This document shows positions 8,930 to 16,474 of a DNA stretch of 64,000 bases, in pieces. Position 1 is the stretch's first letter, and each line of letters opens with the position of its first letter. The notes beneath the pieces were generated by a model. The model was given only the letters and a program-made list of their open reading frames with translations, was not told the origin of the DNA and did not search any database. The DNA is from Methanoculleus methanifontis (GTDB taxonomy: Archaea > Halobacteriota > Methanomicrobia > Methanomicrobiales > Methanoculleaceae): contig NZ_VCYI01000003.1 of NCBI RefSeq assembly GCF_030464365.1, positions 124,001 to 188,000 of the forward strand, given 5' to 3'. The translations under genes were made by a program, and so were the position numbers.

Positions 8930-9047
8930 TTCAGGTGGTTTACGCTCCGTCACCGATCACATATAAGGAGAAGAGGCGGGCCCGGATCTGGGTTACGTTC
9001 ATATATCATACCGGCATGAATCGGTCGTCGCAACGGAGGAAACGCAT

Positions 9048-9500
9048 ATGGGACTTGTGAAGTGCTGCCGTGAGCAGGTGATCGCCGTCTCGCCGGACAC
9101 GCCGGCGGTGGAGGTGGCGAAGATCATGGGGGAGAAGAACGTCGGAAGCGTCGTTGTCGTAACCGGCGACAACCGGCCTACAGGCATACTTACCGATCGC
9201 GACCTCGCGGTCAGGGTCATGGCGCAGGAGAAGAACCCGGGCGAGGTGCGGGCGGGTGATGTCCTGACCCGGGACGTGATCACGTTCCAGGACAGCATGG
9301 GGATCTATGAGGCCATCCAGAAGATGACCGCCGAGGGTATCCGGAGGATGCCGATCGTCGACGACGGCGGAAGACTGATCGGGATCGTCACGATGGACGA
9401 TATCGTCCGGATGCTCGGGGAGGAGATGGCCGCTATCGCAAAGAACATCGAGAAACAAAGCCCCCCCATGCAGGAAGCAGGCGCTCCCATACCCATGTAG
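9048..9500 (+). CDS. CBS-domain pair protein
   Basis: A 150-residue protein made of two CBS motifs forming one Bateman module. Motif 1 spans roughly residues 8-62 (VIAVSPDTPAVEVAKIM to ILTDRDLAVRVMAQ) and motif 2 roughly 72-130 (VITFQDSMGIYEAIQKM to IGIVTMDDIVRMLGEE). There is no fused catalytic domain. Such modules bind adenosine nucleotides or SAM and act as regulatory subunits. The start ATG at 9048 follows GGAGGAAACGCAT, a strong ribosome binding site. The gene converges with the YbhB array and a shared T-run lies between them. Confidence 0.9.
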   Translation: MGLVKCCREQVIAVSPDTPAVEVAKIMGEKNVGSVVVVTGDNRPTGILTDRDLAVRVMAQEKNPGEVRAGDVLTRDVITFQDSMGIYEAIQKMTAEGIRRMPIVDDGGRLIGIVTMDDIVRMLGEEMAAIAKNIEKQSPPMQEAGAPIPM

Positions 9501-9517
9501 GGAGCCGGCACCCTCCC

Positions 9518-9524
9518 TTTTTTT
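9518..9524 (+). terminator. T-run between convergent CBS and YbhB genes
   Basis: Seven T residues lie 18 bases after the CBS-protein stop. It serves the plus strand only; no matching T-run is seen for the minus strand. Confidence 0.45.
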
Positions 9525-9549
9525 AGGTGCCGGCCGCAAGTTCGGTTCC

Positions 9550-10017
9550 CTAACCCGTGGCGAAGACTACAGCCTCTCCGGACTGGTTCATCGATCCATC
9601 CATCGCCCGCACCATCTCTTCCCAGGTCGCCCCGGGCGCGAGCGCAATATCGATATCGAGCGTGTAAACCCGGAAGAGGTATGCTTCGGCCGCTCCGGCT
9701 TCCGGGCAGGGTCCCCGGTAACCGAGGGTACCGAAATCGTTTGTCCCCTGTACCGCATGGAGCGGCGACTCCACTGTTCCTCCTTCCGGGAACCCTTCAG
9801 GGATCAGCGCAACCGCGGGGAGGTTCCAGAGAACCCACGCCACCCTCGACGCCCCCTCCTCGGGGCTCGTCGTCGCGAGGATCGCGAGCGACTTGATGTT
9901 CGGGAGAATTCCTTCGATCCGGATAGCGGGCGACCGATTCGCTCCCCTGCAGGTGTACTCGGGCGGAAACTCTTCGAAATCCAGGTTTACTACCAATTTT
10001 TGCGTCATATCAGGCAC
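9550..10017 (-). CDS. YbhB/YbcL (PEBP-like) family protein, array copy 1, degenerate ligand motif
   Basis: A 155-residue PEBP-fold protein. It keeps the family frame (FPPEYTCRGANRSPAIRI, then VLWNLPAVALIPEGFP, and GTNDFGTLGYRGPCPEAGAAEAYLFRVY) but where intact members carry D-P-D-A-P...H-W the sequence reads ATTSPEEGASRVAWVLW, losing the aspartates and the histidine of the anion-binding pocket. It also has A in place of the usual S-H before the YLFRVY strand. It is the last of four same-strand family members in 2.1 kb. Function of archaeal members is unknown; this copy probably does not bind the usual ligand. Confidence 0.85.
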   Translation of the reverse strand: MPDMTQKLVVNLDFEEFPPEYTCRGANRSPAIRIEGILPNIKSLAILATTSPEEGASRVAWVLWNLPAVALIPEGFPEGGTVESPLHAVQGTNDFGTLGYRGPCPEAGAAEAYLFRVYTLDIDIALAPGATWEEMVRAMDGSMNQSGEAVVFATG

Positions 10018-10065
10018 CGTCGATACCCACCTTCGAAAACCATGATATAAAAATGGTGCGTGCGG

Positions 10066-10533
10066 TCACCGGGAGTATGTGGCGGCGGTATCACCAAACC
10101 CGAGGACGTGACCCCGCATCGCACCGATGAGATCGTGCTTGCCTGCACCGGGCGCGAGATCGAGCATGGCATCGAGCCCGTAGACCTTGAAGATACAGCG
10201 GTGCGTCTCGCCCCCGGGGGGACAGGGGCCGCGCCACCCGATGCTCCCGTAGTCGTTTGTCCCCTGGACGGCATTCACCGGAGCCGTCACGACACCCTGC
10301 GGCGGGATGCCCTCCGGGATCAGGGGTGACGGCGAGAGGTTCCAGGCGATCCAGGTCGTAAAGGAGCACCCGGGTTCGAAGGGGTTCAATGCGAAGACCG
10401 CTATCGATTGCACCTCCTCCGAGAGGCCGCGGATCCTCAGTTCCGGGGAAAGGTCGGGGCCGTCGCAGGTGTTCCAGACGGGGAGTTCCGCCGAACGGAG
10501 GGAGACGGACAGGTTGATGACGTTCGAACCCAT
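10066..10533 (-). CDS. YbhB/YbcL (PEBP-like) family protein, array copy 2, degenerate ligand motif
   Basis: A 155-residue PEBP-like protein, 48 bases upstream of copy 1 on the same strand. It keeps LPVWNTCDGPDLSPELRI at the N-terminus and GTNDYGSIGWRGPCPPGGETHRCIFKVY near the C-terminus, but the ligand block reads ALNPFEPGCSFTTWIAWNL, so the D-P-D-A-P aspartates and the histidine before W are gone, while the second-half ETHR motif is retained. Loss is therefore partial and different from copy 1. No signal peptide; predicted cytoplasmic. Confidence 0.85.
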   Translation of the reverse strand: MGSNVINLSVSLRSAELPVWNTCDGPDLSPELRIRGLSEEVQSIAVFALNPFEPGCSFTTWIAWNLSPSPLIPEGIPPQGVVTAPVNAVQGTNDYGSIGWRGPCPPGGETHRCIFKVYGLDAMLDLAPGAGKHDLIGAMRGHVLGFGDTAATYSR

Positions 10534-10583
10534 GCAGGGGCATGGGTGAGGGATAGCAAAAAGGTTGCGGGGCCGGAGATCCC

Positions 10584-11075
10584 TCAGGTTCGGGTCCCTG
10601 CTCCGGGCGGGGATGCGGGAACCCTCCTGCGCTCGTAAGTCGCCATCGTCTCCCCGTAGCCGGTTGCGGCGGCCGCGAGCGCGTTCTCAAGCGCGGCACG
10701 TCCCGAACCCGGTGGGATATCGAGTTCCCGCCCCACGCTCCAGACCCGTATAAAGAAGCGGTGCGATGCTCTTCTCGGGGGGCAGGGGCCAGCGTAGCCG
10801 GTCATCCGGAAGTCGTTCATCCCCTGGACGGCTGCAACCGGGTGGGAGATCCGGGGCTCCGGCGGGATGCCTTCGGGGATCTCCCGGGTCGACGGGATGT
10901 TCCAGGCGATCCAGTGAGTGAACGTGCCCCGTGGGGCATCCGGGTCGTCCACGATGACCGCGAGGTAGGGCGCATCCGATCCCCGGACCGCGATCCGCGG
11001 GGAGAGGTCGTCCCCATCGCAGGTATGCTCCAGGGGAAACCGGTCAAAATCGACCTCGATGGTCAGGTTCTGCAT
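10584..11075 (-). CDS. YbhB/YbcL (PEBP-like) family protein, array copy 3, canonical motif
   Basis: A 163-residue PEBP-like protein starting at ATG 11075 (MQNLTIEVDFDRFPLEHTC); an open frame extends upstream to 11492 but runs through copy 4 in the wrong frame and is not coding. The ligand pocket is intact: IVDDPDAPRGTFTHWIAWNI, GMNDFRMTGYAGPCPPRRASHRFFIRVW. It ends with an extended basic tail (YERRRVPASPPGAGTRT). It lies 50 bases upstream of copy 2. In bacteria YbhB/YbcL have no firmly established enzymatic role; anion or phospholipid binding is the family property. Confidence 0.88.
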   Translation of the reverse strand: MQNLTIEVDFDRFPLEHTCDGDDLSPRIAVRGSDAPYLAVIVDDPDAPRGTFTHWIAWNIPSTREIPEGIPPEPRISHPVAAVQGMNDFRMTGYAGPCPPRRASHRFFIRVWSVGRELDIPPGSGRAALENALAAAATGYGETMATYERRRVPASPPGAGTRT

Positions 11076-11151
11076 ACGTGTTCCTCCTCCGGCACCATCC
11101 ATGGGGGTTGCCGTATATACCCGTTGCGACCGGGTGACAGGCAGGTCGGGT

Positions 11152-11628
11152 CTAGCACCGGGACGGCCCCACTTCGGCCGCTCTTCCGTATGCCGCCATC
11201 GCCTCGCCATACTCCAGGATGGCGTCTCCCATGGCACGCCCGAGATCGACCCGATCGGCCCCCGCCGCGAGCTCGAGTCGTTCGGCAAGCCCGTAGACCC
11301 GAAAGAGGAACCGGTGGGACTCACCTCGCACTGGGCAGGGGCCCCGGTATCCGATTGTGCCGAAGTCATTCGTCCCTTGTACCGCCCCGGCCGGTTCCGT
11401 AAGGGTTCCCTCGGCCGGCAGGCCTCCCGGGATCTTCTCCGCACCGGGAACGTTCCAGAGCGTCCAGTGGGTGAAGATGCCTCCCGGGGCATCGATGTCC
11501 TCCATGATGATCGCGAGGTACGGCGCCCTCGCGCCGAAGATGGTGATTGCCGGCGAGCGATCAGCGCCGTAACAGGTGTGCTCCTGTGGGAAGACGGCGA
11601 AACCCGGTATCACAGTTAACGGTTCCAT
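11152..11628 (-). CDS. YbhB/YbcL (PEBP-like) family protein, array copy 4, canonical motif
   Basis: A 158-residue PEBP-like protein, first gene of the four-copy array. It has the intact pocket IMEDIDAPGGIFTHWTLWNV and GTNDFGTIGYRGPCPVRGESHRFLFRVYGL. It is more like copy 3 than copies 1 and 2 at the ligand block, and most like copy 1 in the GTNDFGT(I/L)GYRGPCP stretch. It is 18 bases downstream of the phosphoribosyltransferase stop, so it may be cotranscribed with that gene. Confidence 0.88.
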   Translation of the reverse strand: MEPLTVIPGFAVFPQEHTCYGADRSPAITIFGARAPYLAIIMEDIDAPGGIFTHWTLWNVPGAEKIPGGLPAEGTLTEPAGAVQGTNDFGTIGYRGPCPVRGESHRFLFRVYGLAERLELAAGADRVDLGRAMGDAILEYGEAMAAYGRAAEVGPSRC

Positions 11629-11646
11629 CGTTTTGCTCCTGTGAGA

Positions 11647-12315
11647 TCAGAAGAGCCCCATGTCCCGGGCCTGGATCAACAGTTCCTGTACCTCCTGGTC
11701 GGTGAGGTCATGCCAGTGCTCGTACGCCTGCGCCACGGCGAAGGTGGGACTGGTTCTGACGTTTAAGCAGACGACGAGGTCAGCCTTCCGGGCTATGAAG
11801 TTGACGGCGTGGAGGGAGCCGGTGGGAACCGCCACGATGACCTCGCGGGCAGACTCAGCCTGGACCGCCTCGATTGCGGCGAGCATCGTATACCCGGTTG
11901 CGAGACCGTCGTCGATCAGGACTACCATCCGATTCTCGATCCCCGGCTCTTCACGACCGCCGGCGAACTTCGCTACCCGCTCTTTCACGTTCTTCTTAGC
12001 CTTCGCGACGGCGGCGTTCACTTCGGTTTCCGAGAGGCTGAGAGCGTTCATAAGGGGATGATTCAAGAAGACTCGCCCGTTCCAGGTCACGGCACCGAAC
12101 CCGGCCTCCGGGTTCCAGGGGACCTGCACCTTCCGCACCACCGCCATCCGGAGCGGGGCCTTCAGCGCCCGCGCCACCTCAAGCCCCGGAGGAATCCCCC
12201 CGGCGGGGATGGCACAGATCACCGGTTCAGCGGCCATCTCCAGCTGCGAGAGGGTCGCCGCGAGTCGCCTCCCGGCGTCGGTCCGGTCCTCAAAAACGCT
12301 CAGCCTGTCGCGCAT
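11647..12315 (-). CDS. Phosphoribosyltransferase-family protein
   Basis: A 222-residue protein with the type I PRTase fold. The PRPP loop is VVLIDDGLATGYTM, two acidic residues followed by the GLATG turn; upstream blocks are CAIPAGGIPPGLEVARALKAP and VRKVQVPWNPEAGFGAV. This is the stand-alone family often annotated as predicted phosphoribosyltransferase, without a defined base substrate. Start chosen at ATG 12315 because GAGGAG sits 6 bases upstream; ATG 12351 is an alternative that adds 12 residues. It is followed at 18 bases by YbhB copy 4. Confidence 0.85.
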   Translation of the reverse strand: MRDRLSVFEDRTDAGRRLAATLSQLEMAAEPVICAIPAGGIPPGLEVARALKAPLRMAVVRKVQVPWNPEAGFGAVTWNGRVFLNHPLMNALSLSETEVNAAVAKAKKNVKERVAKFAGGREEPGIENRMVVLIDDGLATGYTMLAAIEAVQAESAREVIVAVPTGSLHAVNFIARKADLVVCLNVRTSPTFAVAQAYEHWHDLTDQEVQELLIQARDMGLF

Positions 12316-12492
12316 CGATCTCTCCTCAATGATCCGGCCCGAATCCAGCATGTGTCCGCCCTTACCGTGCCGGGATATTAACATGTTGCGGTGGGCGGGC
12401 TGCCTGCTCCGGGGAGCGATACCAATAACACCCAAAAGATCGATGATCACCCGGAAGATGATGTGGAAAGAGACAGACCGGAGGGGACACCG

Positions 12493-12921
12493 GTGACAAA
12501 AACCGATGCGGTGATGCTGTACACCGACGGCGCTTCACGGGGTAATCCCGGAGACGCTGCCTGGGCATACGTGATCGTGCGTGACGGGTCCGTCGTGGCC
12601 GGCCGTTCCGGCTACATCGGAACCGCGACCAACAACGTGGCCGAGTACCATGCCGTTATCAACGGCCTTGAAGCCGCACGGGAGTTCACGAGCGGCAGGC
12701 TCGAGGTCAGGTCGGACTCGGAACTGGTCGTGCGCCAGCTCACTGGACGGTACCGCATCACCAAAGAGCACCTCGCTGATCTCGCCGAGGAGGTGCGGCG
12801 GCGGATGCGCCATTTCGCGGAGGTCAGGTTCGAGAGCGTTCCGCGGGAGCACCCCTGCATCAAGGTCGCGGATCGTCTCTGCAATGAGACGCTCGATGCA
12901 GAGAGACGGGGGAGGCGATAG
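12493..12921 (+). CDS. rnhA: Ribonuclease HI (RNase H-like, archaeal/RNase HI type 1)
   Basis: A 142-residue RNase H-fold nuclease that degrades RNA in RNA-DNA hybrids. Catalytic acids are visible: D in LYTDGASRGNPGDA, E in ATNNVAEYHAVINGL, D in LEVRSDSELVVRQL, and the late D in IKVADRLCNETLD. It lacks the basic protrusion, as in archaeal and Bacillus YpdQ-like forms. The start is GTG at 12493, preceded by GAGGGGAC; the upstream open frame to 12391 is not needed. It is followed after 4 bases by the TrmO-like gene. Confidence 0.88.
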   Translation: MTKTDAVMLYTDGASRGNPGDAAWAYVIVRDGSVVAGRSGYIGTATNNVAEYHAVINGLEAAREFTSGRLEVRSDSELVVRQLTGRYRITKEHLADLAEEVRRRMRHFAEVRFESVPREHPCIKVADRLCNETLDAERRGRR

Positions 12922-12925
12922 CGGC

Positions 12926-13363
12926 ATGGGTGCGATCGAGTGCATCCCCATCGGTGTCGTCCGGTCACCCTACCGGGAGCGGGGCGACGCTCCCCGGCAG
13001 GGCCGCCTCACGGAGGCCGTCGCGGAGATCCACGTCCTCGACGCCTACGTCCCGGGGCTCGAAGGCCTGGAGCGGAGCAGCCACCTCATCATCCTCTACT
13101 GGCTCGACCGGGCGGAACGCGGGCTGCTCTTCGCGAAACCGCCGGGCGAAACCCGGGAGAGGGGGGTCTTTTCCACCCGCTCGCCTGCCCGGCCGAACCC
13201 GATCGGCCTCGGGATCGTCGATCTTGTCGGGCGGGAGGGCAACGTCCTGGTGGTCAGGGGTCTCGACGCCCTGGACGGGACCCCGGTGCTGGACATCAAA
13301 CCCTACTCCCCGGAGATCGACTGTATCCCCGAAGCGACGGGCGGGTGGCACATCAAAAGGTAA
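12926..13363 (+). CDS. trmO: TrmO/TsaA-family SAM-dependent tRNA (t6A37) methyltransferase, copy 1
   Basis: A 145-residue TsaA-like beta-barrel protein. Family members methylate N6-threonylcarbamoyladenosine at tRNA position 37 using SAM. Diagnostic blocks are PIGVVRSPYRERGDAPRQGRL, LERSSHLIILYWLDRAER, GVFSTRSPARPNPIGLGIV and the C-terminal VLDIKPYSPEIDC. It follows RNase HI closely. A second, more divergent member occurs at 51659-52216, so the window holds two paralogs; which one acts on tRNA is not clear. Confidence 0.88.
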   Translation: MGAIECIPIGVVRSPYRERGDAPRQGRLTEAVAEIHVLDAYVPGLEGLERSSHLIILYWLDRAERGLLFAKPPGETRERGVFSTRSPARPNPIGLGIVDLVGREGNVLVVRGLDALDGTPVLDIKPYSPEIDCIPEATGGWHIKR

Positions 13364-13369
13364 GCAGGG

Positions 13370-13546
13370 TCAGGGGGTGAAGAACGCTTCCTGCCCGACA
13401 CCGAGGTCGCGGAGTTTTTCCGGCGACCCGGGGGCTTCGGGGCCGAACAGGTAGGCGTAGAGATGGACGGTGCCCTGGACCTGGATGACGCAGGCAAGAT
13501 GGCCTTCCTGCAGCCCCCGCGGGTCGTAAGCAAGGATATGCGCAGA
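13370..13546 (-). pseudogene. C-terminal remnant of an unidentified protein gene
   Basis: Minus-strand translation ending at TGA 13370 gives a protein-like stretch: SAHILAYDPRGLQEGHLAC, then VIQVQGTVHLYAYLFGPEAP and KLRDLGVGQEAFFTP. Codon use looks genic, but an in-frame TAA precedes it immediately at about 13547 and no start codon is available. It therefore looks like the tail of a gene whose front has been lost. I do not recognise the family. Confidence 0.4.
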
Positions 13547-13675
13547 TTAGTCGTTATGTGCAGCATCTCATCTAACGAAATCCCCTCTCCCGGAAATCAG
13601 CCCGTACCCGAAACGACAGTCCCGGGCAGAACTGGATTGTTTGCCATCACCTATACCTTTTTGTTACAATTGTCG

Positions 13676-13712
13676 TTAATATATAGTAGCTTTAGATCCT
13701 TCTCTAGAAGGA
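13676..13712 (+). promoter_or_regulatory. TATA box with overlapping palindrome, promoter of the Mrp gene
   Basis: TTAATATATA at 13676-13685 is a strong archaeal BoxA. About 20 bases downstream, over the expected transcription start, lies the perfect inverted repeat TCCTTC-TCTA-GAAGGA (13697-13712), a credible repressor site. GAGGATACTTCTC then precedes the ATG at 13739. Confidence 0.6.
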
Positions 13713-13738
13713 TACCATATTTGTAGAGGATACTTCTC

Positions 13739-14641
13739 ATGACTCAGACAAACGAACCCGATAAGGAAACCTGCACCGGGAACTGCTCAAGCTGCCCGTC
13801 CGCGACCAAGTGCGATGACCCGAGAAATGCGGATGCCCCGAAGGGCCTCCCACCGAAGGCCGATGTCAGCGTCAAGCACGTCGTCCTCGTCCTCTCCGGG
13901 AAAGGCGGCGTCGGGAAAAGCACGGTTTCGACGAACCTCGCCTACGCCCTCGCCAACCGCGGCTTTAATACGGGCCTCATCGACCTCGATATCCACGGCC
14001 CGGACATACCGAAGATGCTCGGGATCGAGGAAGCCCGTCTCCAGTCCTACGACGGGAAGATCATCGAACCGGTCAAGGTCACCGGCAACCTCGCGGTCAT
14101 CTCCATGGCGTTCCTGCTCCCGGAGCGCAGCACCCCCGTGATCTGGCGCGGCCCGATGAAGATGACGGTCATCCGGCAGTTCCTGGAAGATGTCAACTGG
14201 GGCGATCTCGACTACCTGATCGTCGACCTCCCGCCCGGCACCGGCGACGAGGCCCTTACCGTCGCACAGCTCGCCCCGAACATCGCCGGCGCGGTCATCG
14301 TCACCACCCCGCAGGACGTCGCGGTTCTCGACTCGAGCAAAGCGGCCGAGTTCATCAAGAAACTCGAACTCCGGGTGCTCGGGATCGTCGAGAACATGAG
14401 CGGCTTTGTCTGCCCCCACTGCAAGGAAGAGGTCGACATCTTCGGCAAGGGCGGTGGCAAGAAAGAGGCGGAGCAACTCGGGGTGCCCTTCCTCGGCTCC
14501 ATTCCGCTCGATCCGGAGATGCGCAAGGCAGCGGACGAAGGAAGGCCGTTCATCATCCGCCAGGCCAAAGCCGAGGAGAGCCCAACCTGGAAGAGTTTCG
14601 ACGCCATCATGCAGGCCCTGGTAGATCAGGTAGAGGAGTAA
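13739..14641 (+). CDS. Mrp/NBP35-family iron-sulfur cluster carrier ATPase
   Basis: A 300-residue P-loop ATPase that assembles and delivers [4Fe-4S] clusters. It carries an NBP35-like N-terminal cysteine region (CTGNCSSCPSATKC, residues about 12-25), the deviant Walker A GKGGVGKST at about 57-65, the Mrp signature VDLPPGTGDEALT, and the C-terminal CPHC pair that bridges the cluster in the homodimer. Methanogens use such proteins as general cluster scaffolds. It has its own promoter with a palindrome and is followed after one base by a 105-residue gene. Confidence 0.93.
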   Translation: MTQTNEPDKETCTGNCSSCPSATKCDDPRNADAPKGLPPKADVSVKHVVLVLSGKGGVGKSTVSTNLAYALANRGFNTGLIDLDIHGPDIPKMLGIEEARLQSYDGKIIEPVKVTGNLAVISMAFLLPERSTPVIWRGPMKMTVIRQFLEDVNWGDLDYLIVDLPPGTGDEALTVAQLAPNIAGAVIVTTPQDVAVLDSSKAAEFIKKLELRVLGIVENMSGFVCPHCKEEVDIFGKGGGKKEAEQLGVPFLGSIPLDPEMRKAADEGRPFIIRQAKAEESPTWKSFDAIMQALVDQVEE

Positions 14642-14642
14642 T

Positions 14643-14960
14643 ATGGATTTCTCGAGGATTCTTGCCGGCCGGGGGGAGGGCCTCCCGGTCTTCGCCCGGG
14701 TCGTCGAGGCGCTCGAGGAGTTCGAGGAGTTCCCCTTCCTGCTTGAGCCCATCTACCGTGAGGCCTCGGAACTCGGGGACGACGATCTCGACCGCCTCCG
14801 GTTCGGCCTCGTCCGCCTGCAGGTCTACGCCGACATCCACCGCTACGAGGACATGGAGGCAGCGCAGCGGATGAAGTACGTGGGCGCGACGGTCGAACGA
14901 GTGCTCTTCGGCAAACTCCTCCTCGAAGGGGAGGAAGACGGCAAACAGCAGTGCTGCTGA
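14643..14960 (+). CDS. Uncharacterised acidic helical protein downstream of Mrp (105 aa)
   Basis: A 105-residue protein, one base after the Mrp stop and clearly cotranscribed. It is almost wholly helical with acidic patches (EALEEFEEFPFLLEP, ELGDDDLDRLRF) and ends in two adjacent cysteines preceded by EEDGKQQ. The terminal Cys pair next to an iron-sulfur carrier suggests a role in cluster or metal handling, but that is inference from position only. I do not recognise a named family. Confidence 0.65.
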   Translation: MDFSRILAGRGEGLPVFARVVEALEEFEEFPFLLEPIYREASELGDDDLDRLRFGLVRLQVYADIHRYEDMEAAQRMKYVGATVERVLFGKLLLEGEEDGKQQCC

Positions 14961-15030
14961 GGCCGGCCGGCCCGAAAAGATCATAGAAGCCCTGTTATTT
15001 TACACCACAAAGAGGCGGCAGCAATCCGCC

Positions 15031-15039
15031 AAAAAAAAA
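15031..15039 (-). terminator. T-run terminator (minus strand) after glnA
   Basis: Nine A residues on the plus strand give a nine-T run on the minus strand, 5 bases beyond the glnA stop. A short stem GGCGG...CCGCC lies on its other side. Confidence 0.5.
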
Positions 15040-15043
15040 GAGT

Positions 15044-16372
15044 TTAGTAGGTCGCGAGATACCGGTCGAGCTCCCAGGGGTGGACGGCCGTCCGGTAGGC
15101 GTCCCACTCGGCTTCGGCAACGCTCGTGAGCGCCTCGACGACGTGGGGGCCGAACGCCCTGCAGATGAGATCGTCGGCGAGCAGGGCCTGGTTCGCCTCG
15201 TGAAGGTCTCCGGGCAGCGTCTCGATCCCGGCGCCTTTCCGCTCCTCGATCGACATATGGTAGATATTTGTATCGACGCCTACCGGCGGCTCTATCTCGT
15301 TACGGACGCCTTCCATCCCGGCGGTGAGCATCGCGGCGAAGGCGAGGTAGGGGTTGCAGGTCGGATCGGGGCTGCGGAACTCGACCCGGGTGCTGTTGCC
15401 ACGGGGCGACGGGACCCGCACCAGGGCCGACCGGTTGCCGGCGCTCCAGCTGACGTAGCAGGGCGCTTCATAGCCCGGGACGAGCCGTTTGTAGGAGTTG
15501 ACCGTCGGATTCGCGAGCCGGGTGATGGCTTTTGCATGTTTGAGCAGCCCGCCGATGAAGTGCATGCAGGTCTTTGAGAGCTGCAGCGGTGCGTCCGGGT
15601 CGTAGAAGGCGTTCTTATCGTTCTTTGCCAGCGAACAGTTGGTATGCATCCCGCTCCCGCAGATGCCGTAGATGGGCTTTGCCATGAAGGATGCGTGCAG
15701 GCCGCGCATCAGCGCAATCGTCTTCGCGGCGAACTTGAAGGAGATGACATTGTCGGCCGTATGGAGTGCGTCGCTGTACTTGAAGTCGATCTCGTGCTGG
15801 CTCTCGGCGACCTCGTGGTGCGACGCCTCGATCTCGAACCCCATCTCCGTGAGCGCGAGGATGATCTCGCGCCGGACGTCTTCAGCAAGATCGGTCGGCG
15901 CGAGGTCGAAGTAGCCCCCTACGTCCTGGAACTGTGTGGTCGGCCGCCCCTCGAGCATCTTGAAGAGGAAGAACTCCAGTTCCGGGCCGGTGTTGAAGAC
16001 GTAGCCGTCCTTCGCGGCGTCCTCCATCGCCCGCCGGAGCACGTAGCGCGGGTCACCTTCGAACGGTTTGCCGCTGGCCTTGTAGACATCGCACACGAAA
16101 CGCGCCTCCGCATACTCCCCTGACCGCCAGGGCAGGAGGGTGTAGGTCGAGAGGTCGGGTTTGAGCACCATATCGGACTCCTCAATCCGGACAAACCCTT
16201 CTATCGACGATCCGTCGAACCCGATGCCGGTGGTCAGTGCCTTCTCGGCCTGCTTCACCGGGATCGCGACATTTTTGGGCATACCGAGGAGGTCGGTAAA
16301 TTGAAGACGGAGGAATCGGACGTTATCCTGTTCGATGCGCTCGAGCATTGCAGAAGTGGCGTCACGGGACAT
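15044..16372 (-). CDS. glnA: Glutamine synthetase, type I
   Basis: A 442-residue glutamine synthetase condensing ammonium and glutamate with ATP. Blocks: beta-grasp domain with FDGSSIEGFVRIEESDM, the glutamate/ammonium site DPDPT-region equivalent (FRSPDPTCNPYLA), and the ATP and glutamate loop VNSYKRLVPGYEAPCYVSWS. The length and lack of the adenylylation insert fit the alpha form, controlled by transcription and small proteins rather than adenylylation. ATG 16372 (MSRDATSAMLERIEQ) is chosen; the longer open frame to 16636 overlaps the divergent gene and is spurious. The TATA box TATTTATTTCAT (16394-16405, minus strand) places transcription start at or next to the start codon. Confidence 0.95.
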   Translation of the reverse strand: MSRDATSAMLERIEQDNVRFLRLQFTDLLGMPKNVAIPVKQAEKALTTGIGFDGSSIEGFVRIEESDMVLKPDLSTYTLLPWRSGEYAEARFVCDVYKASGKPFEGDPRYVLRRAMEDAAKDGYVFNTGPELEFFLFKMLEGRPTTQFQDVGGYFDLAPTDLAEDVRREIILALTEMGFEIEASHHEVAESQHEIDFKYSDALHTADNVISFKFAAKTIALMRGLHASFMAKPIYGICGSGMHTNCSLAKNDKNAFYDPDAPLQLSKTCMHFIGGLLKHAKAITRLANPTVNSYKRLVPGYEAPCYVSWSAGNRSALVRVPSPRGNSTRVEFRSPDPTCNPYLAFAAMLTAGMEGVRNEIEPPVGVDTNIYHMSIEERKGAGIETLPGDLHEANQALLADDLICRAFGPHVVEALTSVAEAEWDAYRTAVHPWELDRYLATY

Positions 16373-16374
16373 GT

Positions 16375-16405
16375 GGAAGTCTTCTTCTATCCGATGAAAT
16401 AAATA
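16375..16405 (-). promoter_or_regulatory. glnA promoter with NrpR-like half-matched operator
   Basis: On the minus strand the BoxA TATTTATTTCAT occupies 16394-16405. Between it and the glnA ATG, GGAA-N6-TTCT (16375-16388, plus-strand orientation) differs by one base from the GGAA-N6-TTCC operator known for NrpR in Methanococcus. The assignment is tentative. Confidence 0.4.
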
Positions 16406-16474
16406 CCTATTGACACAAATATTCCCGGGCAGAGTTCCAGAAAACGGCAACTGAACATACTCACCGAGGTAACC

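Noticed and set aside
12391-12492. Upstream extension of RNase HI to 12391
   Set aside because: Overlaps the divergent phosphoribosyltransferase leader; GTG 12493 has a good ribosome binding site and matches family length.
13463-13726. 87-residue plus-strand open frame before the Mrp gene
   Set aside because: It lies across the remnant pseudogene and the Mrp promoter; no coding signal.
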